Shown one piece after another: positions 47,478 to 58,308 of a stretch of DNA of 64,000 nt. The DNA comes from Arenicola marina (Eukaryota > Annelida > Polychaeta > Arenicolidae). Both the position numbers and the translations under genes were made by a program. The DNA lies in NCBI GenBank assembly GCA_964019135.1, contig OZ025260.1:22748254-22812253 (forward strand). The letters run 5' to 3'. The number at the start of each line of letters is the position of its first letter. Position 1 is the first letter of the stretch. Under the pieces are notes generated by a model, which ran no database searches, was not told the origin of the DNA, and was given only the letters and a program-made list of their open reading frames with translations.

Positions 47478-47780
47478 TTATACCCGCCACGTGTCTTCGC
47501 GCGATGCTGTTGTGAATACCACGCAACCAAGGAACCGTATTTAATGTCAAGCTGCAACTTACTTTTATAAGGATGGCGGCACACCGCAGCCTGTTTCCGG
47601 CAGTATAAAACGCTCGGAGTTTCACCGAAGATTCTTTTCCGGAACTCCGATATAAAGGCAATCACAACATATACCAGACTATAATTGTACATAACGATTG
47701 CGTATGACTTGTACCAGAAAGTGAAGGTATAATGAAGACCGATGTAAAGAACAAAGATCCCAAAGTTGTAGTCGATTAAG
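47478..47780 (+). repeat. Terminal segment shared with 11,683-11,985
   Basis: Begins at 'ttatacccgccacgtgtctt' exactly as the other copy does, with unrelated sequence to the left. It continues through 'gaagaccgatgtaaagaaca', and the gene-linked version goes on to the 37-bp repeats. Confidence 0.85.
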
Positions 47781-47904
47781 GCGACGGATACGTCAGCTAT
47801 GTGTCCATAACGGTGAAATTATCGCAATATATAGCCAATCCACGACGTCAATAAGTTAAATCAAGCTAATTGAAAACGATAGATATTTATAAGAGCGATG
47901 CTTC

Positions 47905-48205
47905 AAAACTTCACGCTCCTCCGCCAAGCATCCGCCTTAATTTAACTTTACGCTCCTCAGCCTAACATCCGCCTTAATTTACCTTTATGCTCCTCAGCCT
48001 AACATCCGTCTTAATTTAACTTAACGCTCCTCAGCCTAACATCCGCCTTAATTTAACTTTACGCTTCTCAGCCTAACATCCGCCTTAATTTACCTTTACG
48101 CTCCTCAGCCTAACATCCGCCTTAATTTACCTTTACGCTCCTCAGCCTAACATCCGCCTTAATTTACCATTACGCTCCTCACCCAAACATCCGCCTTAGT
48201 TAAAA
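47905..48205 (+). repeat. 37-bp tandem repeat, about eight copies
   Basis: The unit tacgctcctcagcctaacat followed by ccgccttaatttacctt repeats with a 37-base period (47,951 to 47,988). Only one copy is present at the equivalent position near 5,190, so the array has expanded or contracted since duplication. Confidence 0.9.
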
Positions 48206-48219
48206 TGTCATAGTCAGCA

Positions 48220-48764
48220 TTATGGTGTCCCATATACAATGATAAGCTTTAGGTCGCGTCAAATACAAATATTAGCTATAGGTTGCCCCATACAGTTCCC
48301 CTATAGCTCACGTCATGCCGAGGGTGGCTGCATATACACAGATCAGTTATACGTCGTCCCATATACAAATAGCAGCTTTAGGCCACAGCATATACAAAGT
48401 TAACTTTAGGTAACCTGATACAAAACGATTAGCTATAGGTCGCCCCATACACGAAGTTCCCATATAGCTCGTGTCATGCCGAGAGATCAGCTTCAGGGGC
48501 CAGCATATATACACAGATCAGCTATATATGTCGTCCCATATGAGCTTTAGCCGGGCCCAATATACTGATCAGTTTCAAGTCCCGCTAGGCACAATCACCA
48601 TTAGGTTGTGAAATATACAGCGCCCTACACACTAAGATCCGCTTGAGGTCGCTCCATACACAACGATCAACTGCAGGTCGCTTTATACACAAAGATCAGC
48701 TTCACTTCGCTCCATACACAACGACCAGCTTCAAAATATACAACGATCAGCTTTGGGTCGTGCC
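48220..48764 (+). repeat. 29-bp satellite, left part (175-bp-type monomers)
   Basis: Contains one pass through the six diverged monomers that form the 175-bp unit at 12,010-13,370 ('attagctataggtcgcccca', 'gatcagctatatatgtcgtc', 'agcagctttaggccacagca'), then simpler monomers. The Mutator-like element interrupts it at 48,765. Confidence 0.85.
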
Positions 48765-49493
48765 TTGGCGCAAGTGCCCCCAGGCAAGCCCGCTTCTCTA
48801 GGGGCACAACGGTAACCATGTTAAAATCCTTCGACGTTAGTAGGGAATCGACTGTAGCTTTTATTATAATGCGAGCGCGTACAATAATAGTGCTTACGTA
48901 TTCTATATACCTTGTTCTATCTTCTGACATCAAGAAAGTGTGTCAACACTAGATTGTTCCAGTCATATTTTCGCGAACAAATGTTGGAGCTTGCGACTTT
49001 TCCCTACCAACCGCCATGTGTATGCAGCGCCACCTGGCGAATCCCGCCACCATTTGAACCATATGTAGCCTGGGTCCCAAACTCCGTAACAGTCAATGAT
49101 CTGTGAAAGAGGGCGCTGCTGTTGTCCTTAAGTTCAAAGTGAGCGACTGACAAGGCCCTCTAGCGGAGAGTCACATGCTAACGGAGAGGAGGAACCAAGT
49201 CGCATTCACAGGTACCGGCATCCGCCCAAAACAAATATGGCGGATGGCTGGTCGGGAACAGTTGTGTGCTCCAACATTTCTTCGCAAAAATATAATCGAA
49301 ACAACCTAGTGTCGACACACTTTATTGATGTCAGATGATAGAACAAGGTATATAGAATACGTAAACACTATGATTGTTCGAGGACACATTATAATAAAAG
49401 CTACAGTCGATTCCCTACTAACGTCGAAGGATTTTAACATTGTTACCGTTGTGCCCCTAGAGAAGCGGGCTTGCCTGGGGGCACTTGCGCCAA
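48765..49493. mobile_element. Mutator-like non-autonomous element, 729 bp
   Basis: Inverted repeats of about 226 bp (48,765-48,990 and 49,268-49,493) start ttggcgcaagtgcccccagg. A perfect 9-bp direct repeat ggtcgtgcc flanks the element (48,756-48,764 and 49,494-49,502), and it sits in the middle of a satellite monomer. Long inverted repeats plus a 9-bp duplication fit the Mutator (MULE) superfamily best. There is no transposase. The mirror-image ORFs at both ends are products of the inverted repeats. Confidence 0.9.
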
Positions 49494-49502
49494 GGTCGTG
49501 CC

Positions 49503-50960
49503 ATGTTCAAAGATCAGCTTTATGTCGCGGCATACGCACATATCAGCTTATGGTCCCGCAATTACAACAGATCAGCTTTAGGTCGCGACATATACAAAGA
49601 TCACCTTTAGGTCGCGGCATATACAAAGAATCAGTTTTAGGTCGCGGCATATACAAAGATCACATTTAGGTCGCCGTATATACCAAGATCAGCTTTAGGT
49701 CGCGGCACATACAAAGAATCAGTTTTAGGTCGCGGCATATACAAAGATCACATTTAGGTCGCCGCATATACCAAGATCAGCTTTAGATCGCAGCATATAC
49801 AAAGATTAGCTGTAGGTCGCGGCGTATACAAAGATTAGCTTTAGGTCGCGGCATATACAAAGATCAGCTTTAAGTCGTGACAAGTTCAAAGATCAGCTTT
49901 ATCTCGCGGCATATACCAAGATCGGCTTTATCTCGCGGGCATACACAAAGATCAGCTTTAGGTCGCGGCATATACAAAGATCAGCTTTAGGTCGCGGCAT
50001 ATACAAGATCAGCTTTAGGTCGCGGCATATACCAAGATCGGCTTTATCTCGCGGGCATACACAAAGGTCAGCTTTAAGTCGCGGCCTATACAAAGAGAGG
50101 ATTAGGTTTAAGTCGCGGCATGCGCACAAATCAACTTTAGGTCAAGGGACTACACAAAGATCAGCTTTTTGTTGCGGCATATAGATAGATCAGCTTTAGG
50201 TCGCGCCATATACAAAGTTCAGCTTTAGGTCGCGGCATATACAAACATCAGCTTTAGGTCGCGGCATATACAAAGATCACATTTAGGTCGCCGCATATAC
50301 CAAGATCAACTTTAGGTCGCGGCATACACAAAGATCAGCTATAGGTCGCGTCGCGCCATATGCAATGATCAGCTTTAGGCTGCCCCATGTACAGAAATCA
50401 GCTTTAGTTCGCAGCATGCGCACAGATCGGCTTTAGGTTGCGGCATGTACAAAAATGAGCTTTAGATCGCGGGACTATACAAAGATCCGCTTTAGGTTGC
50501 GCCATATACACAAATCTGCTTTAGATCGCGGCATATACAAAGATCAGCTTTGGGTCGCGGGACTATACAAAGATCAGCTTTAGGTTGCGCCATATACAAA
50601 GATCAGCTTTAGGTCGCGGCAAATACACAGATCACTTTTAGGTCGCGGCATATACAAAGATCAGCTTTAGGTCGCGGCATGTAAAAAAACAGTTTTAGGT
50701 CGCGGCATATACAAAAACAAACGTTAGGTCGCGGCATATACAAAGATCACCTTTAGGTCGCGGCATATACAAATATCAACTTTAGGTCGCGGCATACACA
50801 AAGATCAGCTTTAGGTCGCGGCATATACAAAGATCACCTTTAGGTCGCGGCATATACAAAGATCAGCTTTAGGTCGCGCCATATACAAAGATCAGCTTTA
50901 GGTCGCGGCATATACAAAGATAAATTTTACGTCGCGGCATGTACAAAGATAAGATTTAGG
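49503..50960 (+). repeat. 29-bp satellite array beside the intact gene
   Basis: About 50 monomers of the 'ctttaggtcgcggcatatac' plus 'aaagatcag' type, less homogeneous than the other arrays, with scattered single-base changes. It ends at 'aagatttaggtcgaccaaga', the same junction as at 6,335. Confidence 0.92.
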
Positions 50961-51237
50961 TCGACCAAGAAACATTGTACAGGATTCAATAGGTTATTGT
51001 ATAACCCTTGTGGACTGCATATGCACAATACAGCTGTGTAAGCTACATACGTACAGTGAAGCTATACGGCACGCCATATATGCAGCTTAGCTATAAGGTG
51101 CCTCATATGATCGGATCGGCCATGTGGTACACCCTGTACACAGATAACTGTTGGCCCGGCATATGTACAATAGACATTTAGATTAGCGGGAATCATAGAT
51201 TAGCCCGAAGCTTTTGCGCAATCATCGCCAAAGACAC
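50940..51237 (-). other. 3' flank of the intact gene
   Basis: Closely similar to 6,331-6,624. It lies between the stop codon and the satellite. I could not find an unambiguous polyadenylation signal. Confidence 0.6.
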
Positions 51238-54200
51238 CTACTTATAGTTAATAACATAGAGAGGCAGGATTTGGTCTGGATTGAAAATGACCAACATTGC
51301 CCCTCTCCCATCTTTGTCCTTTTGCACACGGTGGGAGTCGAACCCAGGCTCACAGGTCGCCCCCGACATGCTTCCGGTACAGTCGTAACTCTTCCCGGGC
51401 AGGACCTTACAGAGCAGCAACTGACCTCCGTACCCCATGCAAACATCCGGAAACTCGGAGAAGTATATACCTTTTCCGTAAGCTGCCCGCTTTATTTTGT
51501 CCATTCTGAAGTTCTCTCGTACGATGTTTTTCACATCGGCATCTGTGCCATGGAATGCAAAGACCGGTTGAGACTCATTGGGGGTTCTGCGTTTCTTCAA
51601 TTCTTCTTCCTTCGCCGAAAACTTCTGCATCAGTTGAAGATTTCGGTAAAAGTCAACAGAGTTGACTTTACAAGTCTTTCCAGTTCTCTGCATCAGCCGC
51701 AGAAACTGAGACTCTGCCACCCGGAAGTGGAAGTCCATGAGGTCATCCTGTGTCACGTGACGTTGCGGGACAATATTCTTGTGGTACAAAGCTCCAGACG
51801 TCCCAACTCTCGCCATTAACAGTTGTATCTGACCATCGGCAGCAGGCTGCCCAGAGTTGCAACTCGTGGTCGCGTAATGCACTATATACCTCGGAATGGC
51901 TTGATCGACGTTGTACACCACGAATTCATCGTACAGGACGCCTCCCGTCTCACGTGTATTTCGTTTGGCGTACAACGAGTCGTATCCTTTCTGATTCAAA
52001 CTCTTGTTATTCATGCCTGTTGCAGCCTTGTCCACGGTGAGGACCTTGCCGAGCAGAACTTCACACAACAGAAGCATGTTGGAACCCTTTGTGTACATGC
52101 CTTGGGCACTCTTTGACGAATCACTGGCGAAATAAATGCCAGGTCCGAACATGTGGGTTCCAGGCTTGGGCATTCGGAACCCATAGTTCACAATGGACTC
52201 CACGGCAGCGGCGGTGGTCCCGTGAAACTTGAGCTCACTGTATCGGGGATCATGCGCCAAGCTTTTCCCTTGTAACCACTTCTTCTCCAGACCAATGTTC
52301 GTCACTTCCTCTATCTTGGTCACCACCGGAAACCAATTGTGTCCTGCCTGAACATATTTTTTCACCCTATCTGACACATCGTAGTACTTAGCGGCGGTAT
52401 CTCCTTCAGGCCTCAGCTCGGTCTTAACTACGCCAGAAGTGCCAACGCTTTTCCTCAGTTTCTCCAGCTCGGCCGCAGCGACTTTTCTGGCCCCTTCGCG
52501 TAGTTTTTGCTCTTCTTTTCTCTTCTTTTCCTCTTCTACCCGTCGAATCTTCTCGCATTCCTCACACTCTTTTGGCACACACTGTTGCCCGCACTCCTTG
52601 GAACACATGTGGGTGCAGGGCAGTCGTCGCATGCATCGCTCCTTGCACGTTATGGATGCCTCCTCTTTGTAGCAGGGCTTCTCAACAGTGTGACCGCAGC
52701 TCTTCAGCTTCAACGAGACCTTCTTGCTGCAAACCTGTTTGGCTTCGTCTTCTACGCACAGCTTTCTACCACTATGACCGCACGTGTAAAACACAAAGTT
52801 CACCTTTTCTTTACACTCCAGACGAGCTTTGTCATAACACGACTTAGATAGCTCGTGACCACACGCGAGAGAATACTTTACCATCGTGTTGCACAACTGA
52901 TGTGACTCGCTTTCATAGCATTTTCTTGCACCAAAGTGGCCACAGGCTTTGAACTGGAAGGATACGGTTTCAACACACTTGGAGTGATCGTGTCTAGGTT
53001 GACATGACTTTGGACATCGGTGTGTCCTGCACGGCATAGGCAATGTACAGTTCTCCTTGCAGAAGCTTCCTAGGGTAATATCGCTAGCCGTTTCAGCCAT
53101 AATCGTGGATAACTGGTGATCGGGGCATTGCAGCGGTATTTTCCGCCCAACCAGATTTCCCTGGCGTAGCATACCAGTTAGCAAACTCTGCCAGTCCTTG
53201 TTCCCACACAAGGTACCCACGTTGCCGATGAAGTACATGGCGGCTTTGGCCCGGGATTGTGCGACGCACCTTCGGTTGAGCACGTTGAGGAAACCACGTT
53301 GACCGTGCGGATTGGACCTGACGAGGGACACGATGACCACCTCATTCTCGTCCCCTTGGTACATGTCGATCGTGCTCACTTCGATCCTGTTCTCGGCGAG
53401 AACTTCTTTCTCCTTGGATTGCTGTTTTGGGCCTGCAGTTTGTAATCCTTTGTCATCGAGGACCGGTAGAGAGTCATCGTACAGTTCAAAGATGGAACGA
53501 TGGTCCAGTTGTGCTTTCCTCAACATGTTACGAATCATACGAACCTGGCCAAGGTAGGCACTAATGATCGACACCTGTCGCGGCTGGTATCCCTGCTGAA
53601 GAAGAAAGAGAGCTAGCTTGACCGCTCGCTTTGCTTCGCCCTCGTTTGTCGGACTTCTCTCCTTATATTCTAGGTCGTCGTGGTCCCAGAAGAACATGGA
53701 GTGGGCCACGCAGTCCGGCTTCTTGTTGCCGTCCACCCTGGCGTGGTTACTCTGTAACTTGGGGTAGATGTCCTTCAGCAGCTCGGCGAACTCGGGTCGC
53801 ATCCGGTTCTGCATCTCCAGCGGGGCGTGTTCGATGCCGTTATTGATGAGCCGCTCCATGAGAGAGATGTCCAGGTGGAAGTCTTTCGTTAGTGCATAGC
53901 TCTCCACTTGAGGGCGCAGTTGTTTGTGGTCTCCAATCAGGATCAGATGCTGCGTGTTGCTCTTGAGAGCTGCAATCAGTTGGGGTTCCAGCACCTCGGC
54001 GGCTTCCTCCACAATGACAATGGCCGGGGCAACTTTCTGCAGCAGGTCGCTATGGATGCTTGCCCCTGTTATCGTCATGGCGATGATGGTCTGATCCTGC
54101 AAAAGTCTGACCTCTTGCACTTGTTCCATTTCCGCCTTTAGTCGACATGTGTGCTGGTATAGCCACAAACTTTCATCGAACATTTCAGCAGCATTTTGCA

Positions 54201-57200
54201 CCTCTTCCAACAAGACCCTCTGCACCATTGAGACTCTCTCCTCTGGGGTCAGACCACTCAGGTCGGTCAGGGCCGTATAGTATCCCAATGGTACACCCTC
54301 AAGGGCCTCCTGGGCACGGCTAATGAAGACAGGTTCTCGTCCGTTTCTCTCCTTCTTCTTAATAATTTCCTTGCTACCGATCACGAGCGCTTCCGCATAG
54401 GCCTGTCTCTCTTCGTCCACATCGGACTCGTCTTCGCTGTCTGACACCGATGTTGACTTTCCTGGAGCCACATTAGTACTGACACTCGCCTTACATTGCT
54501 CCTTCGCCACGAAAACGGGTTCGAATTTTTTCTCCAACTTTTGAAATTCTTGCAGATGTGGTAGCCATTGTTCAATGGCTGCGCATACTAGTGACACCAG
54601 ATCCGAGCTCTCCCCGCTGGCTGCCTTCAGCGCAACGCTCAAGGAACCCTGAACTTGTGACAGCACTTGGCGGACTTCCACCTGTGTGATGCTTGAGTGC
54701 TTGCCGTTAACTTTTGTGAAACCGTCCTTGTCTGGCTCACTCGTCGAGCCACGGAGCTGAATTTTCACTTTGCTCCAGTTGCAACTGTTGAGGAGCGAAT
54801 TGATCTGATCGTCGGACAAATATTGTGCAAAACGTCCACTGTCCCAGACATAGGCACCATCCATATTCCGGTAAGATTTGATGACGTTCATCTTCATTTG
54901 CGTCACTTCATCTCGACGACCCATGAGCTCTTGAAACATTTTCTTTCCTAATTTTTCATAGTTCTTTTTTTTCTCCGATAAGTTGTATTTAGCCAGTGTC
55001 GGATCTTTCGATCGGCCTCCGACTCTGACAACATTGCCGTCGGCTAGAGTACTCACAGCCTTCAGGAACTCATCCAGAGCATGGTTTTTGTAGGTCAGCA
55101 CCAGGATTGGTCCTGGCGGCCGAGTCGACATCGACAGAAGCATCTCTACCAGCTTGCAGCCGATGAAGGTCTTTCCTGTGCCAGGTGGTCCTTGAATCAC
55201 TGCCACTTGTTTTCGCAGAGCTAGGCGCAAGGCTATCTCCTGGCTGGCGTCCAGAGTACTGCCTTCCTGCGTGTAGAGGCTCTTACAATACTCCTCAACC
55301 AGGGCATTCGGCGGCCCATCAGTGCACACTGAAGATAAATCCACAGTTGTTGACGATGATATATAGACTGGAGCCCTGGGTTGTTGAGCCTGTAACAGCA
55401 CGTCGGCAAATGGGAGGTTTTCTTCCTTAGCCTCCTGCAAGACCCGGAGGACTGGCTGGTAAGCACGGTAGTAGGTTGGGGACTCAACTAGCACGGCCCT
55501 GTCTGACGCGCCCTGGAGGGTTACGATGATGTCACTGTCCTTCATCTCGTTACCCTCTGCACATGGCTCTACGATGACCAAGTTCTCTTCAGGATCATAT
55601 TTTACGGCCATCGCCCAGATGACGTCGCGGAAGCTTCCGTCGGGAGATATACATACCAGATTGCCCGACATGAAGCTAGACGAGGAGGTAGGTTTCTTCT
55701 TCTTATTCTTCTGCTTGCCATCGTCACCGCTTGCCAATCGCAGGGCCACCGCCATACCGCTTCTGTAGGGAGCCATGTGAATACCAGCCAGAGAGACTTT
55801 GGTCCACACCCGCATGTCGCGGACGTCCAGCGTGCCCGACAAATAGTCCCGGATTCCTTTCTTGAGAGCGTGGAAACAATCCTCTCTCAGGAGCCTAAAG
55901 TAAGTGTCCATATAATCCTCAAACGATTCGTACTTGCCCTTCTTCTTCACCGGCCGCAAGGTGTCGTGACCGTCTAGAGGGTCTTCCAGCAGTTCTGCCC
56001 GCGAGGGCACGAGAGGCAGCTCGTCCCACTGGGCGTCGGCCGTCGACGTGGCGCTCCCCTTGGCGGCCAAGCACAGCAGGTCGTAGAGGAAGCGCTCCAT
56101 ACAGCCTTCCTCGGGGGAGACGAGTGGCTTGAGGAGCATAGCGCTGGCTCTGGCCCGCTCAGGGGCCGCCTCGTAACACATAAGGAAGAACTCACGAATC
56201 CGCATCAATCCCGAGAGGGACCCGCCATCATTGTCACGCTGCAGAGCTGCAAGATGCTCAACGTAAATCTTGAAGTCACCCCGATGGGGGTCAAATAGTC
56301 TGCTTCTTAACAGAACCTTGACGAGTGCCTTAAAGTTGTCTTTGAACAAGTGACTCCGCTGTCGTAAAATTGAGAGCAATGACAAGAGTATGTGAATAGT
56401 TTCGTCGCCCAACCCTTCACATTGACCCACTCCCTCCCAGACCGCTACACAGGACACAAGGGCCAGAAGGACGTCCTCCGTCGCTCTGGAAGTTGTATCC
56501 GACGCTGCGTCATCGCAGTTAGGGTTCGAGTCCATGGATTCCCGATCAAAGTCCTCACGATCCAGATGCTCCAGGATATCATTCAGGTACTTTTGCCATA
56601 CTGCTGGTAGGCGACGTTTGCACTCGATGATCTTCAGAGAAAACGCCTCCGGTTTTTGCCGGTCTCGCGAGCTCAACGTGAACTCCACGATATCGTTGGG
56701 CACAGGTGTCAACAGCGCTGTGCTCGTCTTGTCGAAGTGAAAGAAAACGTCCGCCCCTTGGGGAAAATCCTTTGGGGGGTTAAGGCACTCAATAAAACCG
56801 ATCTTTTTGTGCAATATTACCGTTTTTATCCGCCCGCTCGTCCTCCCGTGTCGAATTTGGTTTTTTTCTTTAAAACCCCCATTATTCTTGTGCGCTCCGG
56901 GCGACCCGTTACCACTGTTACGTCCGGAGGATCCGTTACCACCGTTACGTCCGGACGGCCCATTACCACCGTTACGTCCGGACGGTCCGTTACCACCGTT
57001 ACGTCCGGACGGTCCGTTACCACCGTTACGTCCGGACGGCCCGTTACCACCGTTACGTTCGGATGAGTCGTTATCACCTTTAAGTCCGGATGAGTCGTTA
57101 TCAACTTTAAGTCCGGATGAGTCGTTATCACCTTTAAGTCCGGATGAGTCGTTATCACCTTTAAGTCCGGATGAGTCGTTATCACCTTTAAGTCCGGATG

Positions 57201-57588
57201 AGGCACCCGGACTGTGAACAAGATTCCTGGGTTGCAATACCCCGCTCTGTCTGTCACGTGACTGTCCGCGCCATGAGCCATCTTGATCATGTCGTGGTAC
57301 ACTGGCATTTCTCCCACGTCTGTCACGTGACTGTCCACGCCACGAGCCATCTTGACCATGTCCTGGCACACTGGCATCTCTGCTATGTCTATCACGTGAC
57401 TGTTCACGCCACGAGCCAGCCGGATCATGCACCGGCTTGAATTTTGGAGGACCAGGGGTGAGATTCCGAGATACGCTACCTTCTCTCAACCTTGGTCTAG
57501 ACTGAGACCGGTTACGATGATATCCTTCCCGTCTCGGTACCTCATTGGCTTCATTCTCGATCTCCCGAGTTTGACGCCATTCAGCCAT
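51238..57588 (-). CDS. ZNFX1-like: Intact ZNFX1-type helicase fused to two ADP-ribosyltransferase domains
   Basis: One uninterrupted 2,116-residue frame. The ATG at 57,588 has a good context (A at -3, G at +4). Order of parts: Arg/Ser-rich N-terminus with three GSWRGQSRDR-type repeats (about 57-115); five 9-residue SSGLKGDND repeats and six GRNGGNGPS repeats (about 129-230); cold-shock-like domain (252-322; KKIGFI, DVFFHFD); ARM-like region; SF1 helicase with GPPGTGKT 800-807, EEAA 1194-1197, GDHKQLR 1219-1225, YQGDE 1410-1414 and NRRCVAQSRAK 1438-1448; NFX1-type Cys/His region about 1488-1678; charged helix; ART1 with His1789, Tyr1819, Glu1888; ART2 with His2013, Tyr2042 and Met2098 in place of Glu. 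ZNFX1 proteins bind RNA and act in antiviral sensing or small-RNA pathways. ART1 keeps the H-Y-E triad of PARPs; ART2 resembles mono-ART or inactive types. Role here is inferred. Confidence 0.94.
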   Translation of the reverse strand: MAEWRQTREIENEANEVPRREGYHRNRSQSRPRLREGSVSRNLTPGPPKFKPVHDPAGSWREQSRDRHSRDASVPGHGQDGSWRGQSRDRRGRNASVPRHDQDGSWRGQSRDRQSGVLQPRNLVHSPGASSGLKGDNDSSGLKGDNDSSGLKGDNDSSGLKVDNDSSGLKGDNDSSERNGGNGPSGRNGGNGPSGRNGGNGPSGRNGGNGPSGRNGGNGSSGRNSGNGSPGAHKNNGGFKEKNQIRHGRTSGRIKTVILHKKIGFIECLNPPKDFPQGADVFFHFDKTSTALLTPVPNDIVEFTLSSRDRQKPEAFSLKIIECKRRLPAVWQKYLNDILEHLDREDFDRESMDSNPNCDDAASDTTSRATEDVLLALVSCVAVWEGVGQCEGLGDETIHILLSLLSILRQRSHLFKDNFKALVKVLLRSRLFDPHRGDFKIYVEHLAALQRDNDGGSLSGLMRIREFFLMCYEAAPERARASAMLLKPLVSPEEGCMERFLYDLLCLAAKGSATSTADAQWDELPLVPSRAELLEDPLDGHDTLRPVKKKGKYESFEDYMDTYFRLLREDCFHALKKGIRDYLSGTLDVRDMRVWTKVSLAGIHMAPYRSGMAVALRLASGDDGKQKNKKKKPTSSSSFMSGNLVCISPDGSFRDVIWAMAVKYDPEENLVIVEPCAEGNEMKDSDIIVTLQGASDRAVLVESPTYYRAYQPVLRVLQEAKEENLPFADVLLQAQQPRAPVYISSSTTVDLSSVCTDGPPNALVEEYCKSLYTQEGSTLDASQEIALRLALRKQVAVIQGPPGTGKTFIGCKLVEMLLSMSTRPPGPILVLTYKNHALDEFLKAVSTLADGNVVRVGGRSKDPTLAKYNLSEKKKNYEKLGKKMFQELMGRRDEVTQMKMNVIKSYRNMDGAYVWDSGRFAQYLSDDQINSLLNSCNWSKVKIQLRGSTSEPDKDGFTKVNGKHSSITQVEVRQVLSQVQGSLSVALKAASGESSDLVSLVCAAIEQWLPHLQEFQKLEKKFEPVFVAKEQCKASVSTNVAPGKSTSVSDSEDESDVDEERQAYAEALVIGSKEIIKKKERNGREPVFISRAQEALEGVPLGYYTALTDLSGLTPEERVSMVQRVLLEEVQNAAEMFDESLWLYQHTCRLKAEMEQVQEVRLLQDQTIIAMTITGASIHSDLLQKVAPAIVIVEEAAEVLEPQLIAALKSNTQHLILIGDHKQLRPQVESYALTKDFHLDISLMERLINNGIEHAPLEMQNRMRPEFAELLKDIYPKLQSNHARVDGNKKPDCVAHSMFFWDHDDLEYKERSPTNEGEAKRAVKLALFLLQQGYQPRQVSIISAYLGQVRMIRNMLRKAQLDHRSIFELYDDSLPVLDDKGLQTAGPKQQSKEKEVLAENRIEVSTIDMYQGDENEVVIVSLVRSNPHGQRGFLNVLNRRCVAQSRAKAAMYFIGNVGTLCGNKDWQSLLTGMLRQGNLVGRKIPLQCPDHQLSTIMAETASDITLGSFCKENCTLPMPCRTHRCPKSCQPRHDHSKCVETVSFQFKACGHFGARKCYESESHQLCNTMVKYSLACGHELSKSCYDKARLECKEKVNFVFYTCGHSGRKLCVEDEAKQVCSKKVSLKLKSCGHTVEKPCYKEEASITCKERCMRRLPCTHMCSKECGQQCVPKECEECEKIRRVEEEKKRKEEQKLREGARKVAAAELEKLRKSVGTSGVVKTELRPEGDTAAKYYDVSDRVKKYVQAGHNWFPVVTKIEEVTNIGLEKKWLQGKSLAHDPRYSELKFHGTTAAAVESIVNYGFRMPKPGTHMFGPGIYFASDSSKSAQGMYTKGSNMLLLCEVLLGKVLTVDKAATGMNNKSLNQKGYDSLYAKRNTRETGGVLYDEFVVYNVDQAIPRYIVHYATTSCNSGQPAADGQIQLLMARVGTSGALYHKNIVPQRHVTQDDLMDFHFRVAESQFLRLMQRTGKTCKVNSVDFYRNLQLMQKFSAKEEELKKRRTPNESQPVFAFHGTDADVKNIVRENFRMDKIKRAAYGKGIYFSEFPDVCMGYGGQLLLCKVLPGKSYDCTGSMSGATCEPGFDSHRVQKDKDGRGAMLVIFNPDQILPLYVINYK

Positions 57589-57599
57589 GATGGTGTCCT

Positions 57600-58300
57600 C
57601 AAGATCACAATGTTATCCTGTCAAAATAGTTCATATCCCGACCATACAATGGCGAAAATTCGATATATGACACCTTCACTCGATCACTCCTTGTAGGCCT
57701 ACATGCTGTGGTGCTGTCTCACCAAATCTATCCTCGTTGTGAAACCTGGAAAGCTACATCGATTTCTGGAAGCGAGACATTACCCAGACGCCCCCTGCTT
57801 CGAAATAGCAGACACTATATAGCTTCCCGTGGCGGCGCAAATGCATGTATGGGGCGCCAAGTGTAGCCCCCTTCGCTATTTCGTTGACGAAATGCTGTCT
57901 CGTAGACGGGATGCCATTTCGTCTGGTAAAACTTACGAAAACTTGAAACAAGCAACGTCTGGTCGCGTGATCATTTTGTGTCCTGTAAGTGACTCGTGAA
58001 TCGAGAGAGTTTTTCTTTTGTCAACATTTTGTCCACGAAATGGTTGGCCTATTCCGCATTGTGCGTTAGGGCCACGATGACTTAAATAAATGAAGGGGTT
58101 ACAATTGGCGCCCCATACAAATGTGGCTGGAGTTAAGCGTATAGTGACGGCATCATTTCTGAAAATAGATCGGGTTTCCCCTGCTAGGGGTTTTTACGTG
58201 AAAACTATCGATACCAAGTACCTTGCCATGCACCTTGCTTGCCCGCTTGGTCATTACCCTGGTCGCCACTGCTGGGCCGTATGAGCAGCACGCTTTCTAT
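57600..58300. other. Upstream region of the intact gene
   Basis: No convincing coding frame. It is not detectably shared with the region upstream of the plus-strand copy, so the duplicated genes differ in their 5' flanks. Confidence 0.45.
57811..57822 (-). promoter_or_regulatory. Possible TATA box of the intact gene
   Basis: On the minus strand 'gctatatagtg' lies about 225 bases upstream of the ATG at 57,588. This is suggestive only; no initiator or transcript evidence. Confidence 0.25.
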
Positions 58301-58308
58301 GAACCATC

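Noticed and set aside
48667..49669. Two mirror ORFs with 'TRYIEYV' and 'LLTSKDFN' that resemble each other
   Set aside because: They are the two inverted-repeat arms of the 729-bp element read outwards, not duplicated genes.
56826..57428. Minus-strand ORF overlapping the N-terminus of the intact gene (VITTHPDLK repeats)
   Set aside because: It is an alternate-frame shadow of the 27-bp repeats encoding SSGLKGDND/GRNGGNGPS.
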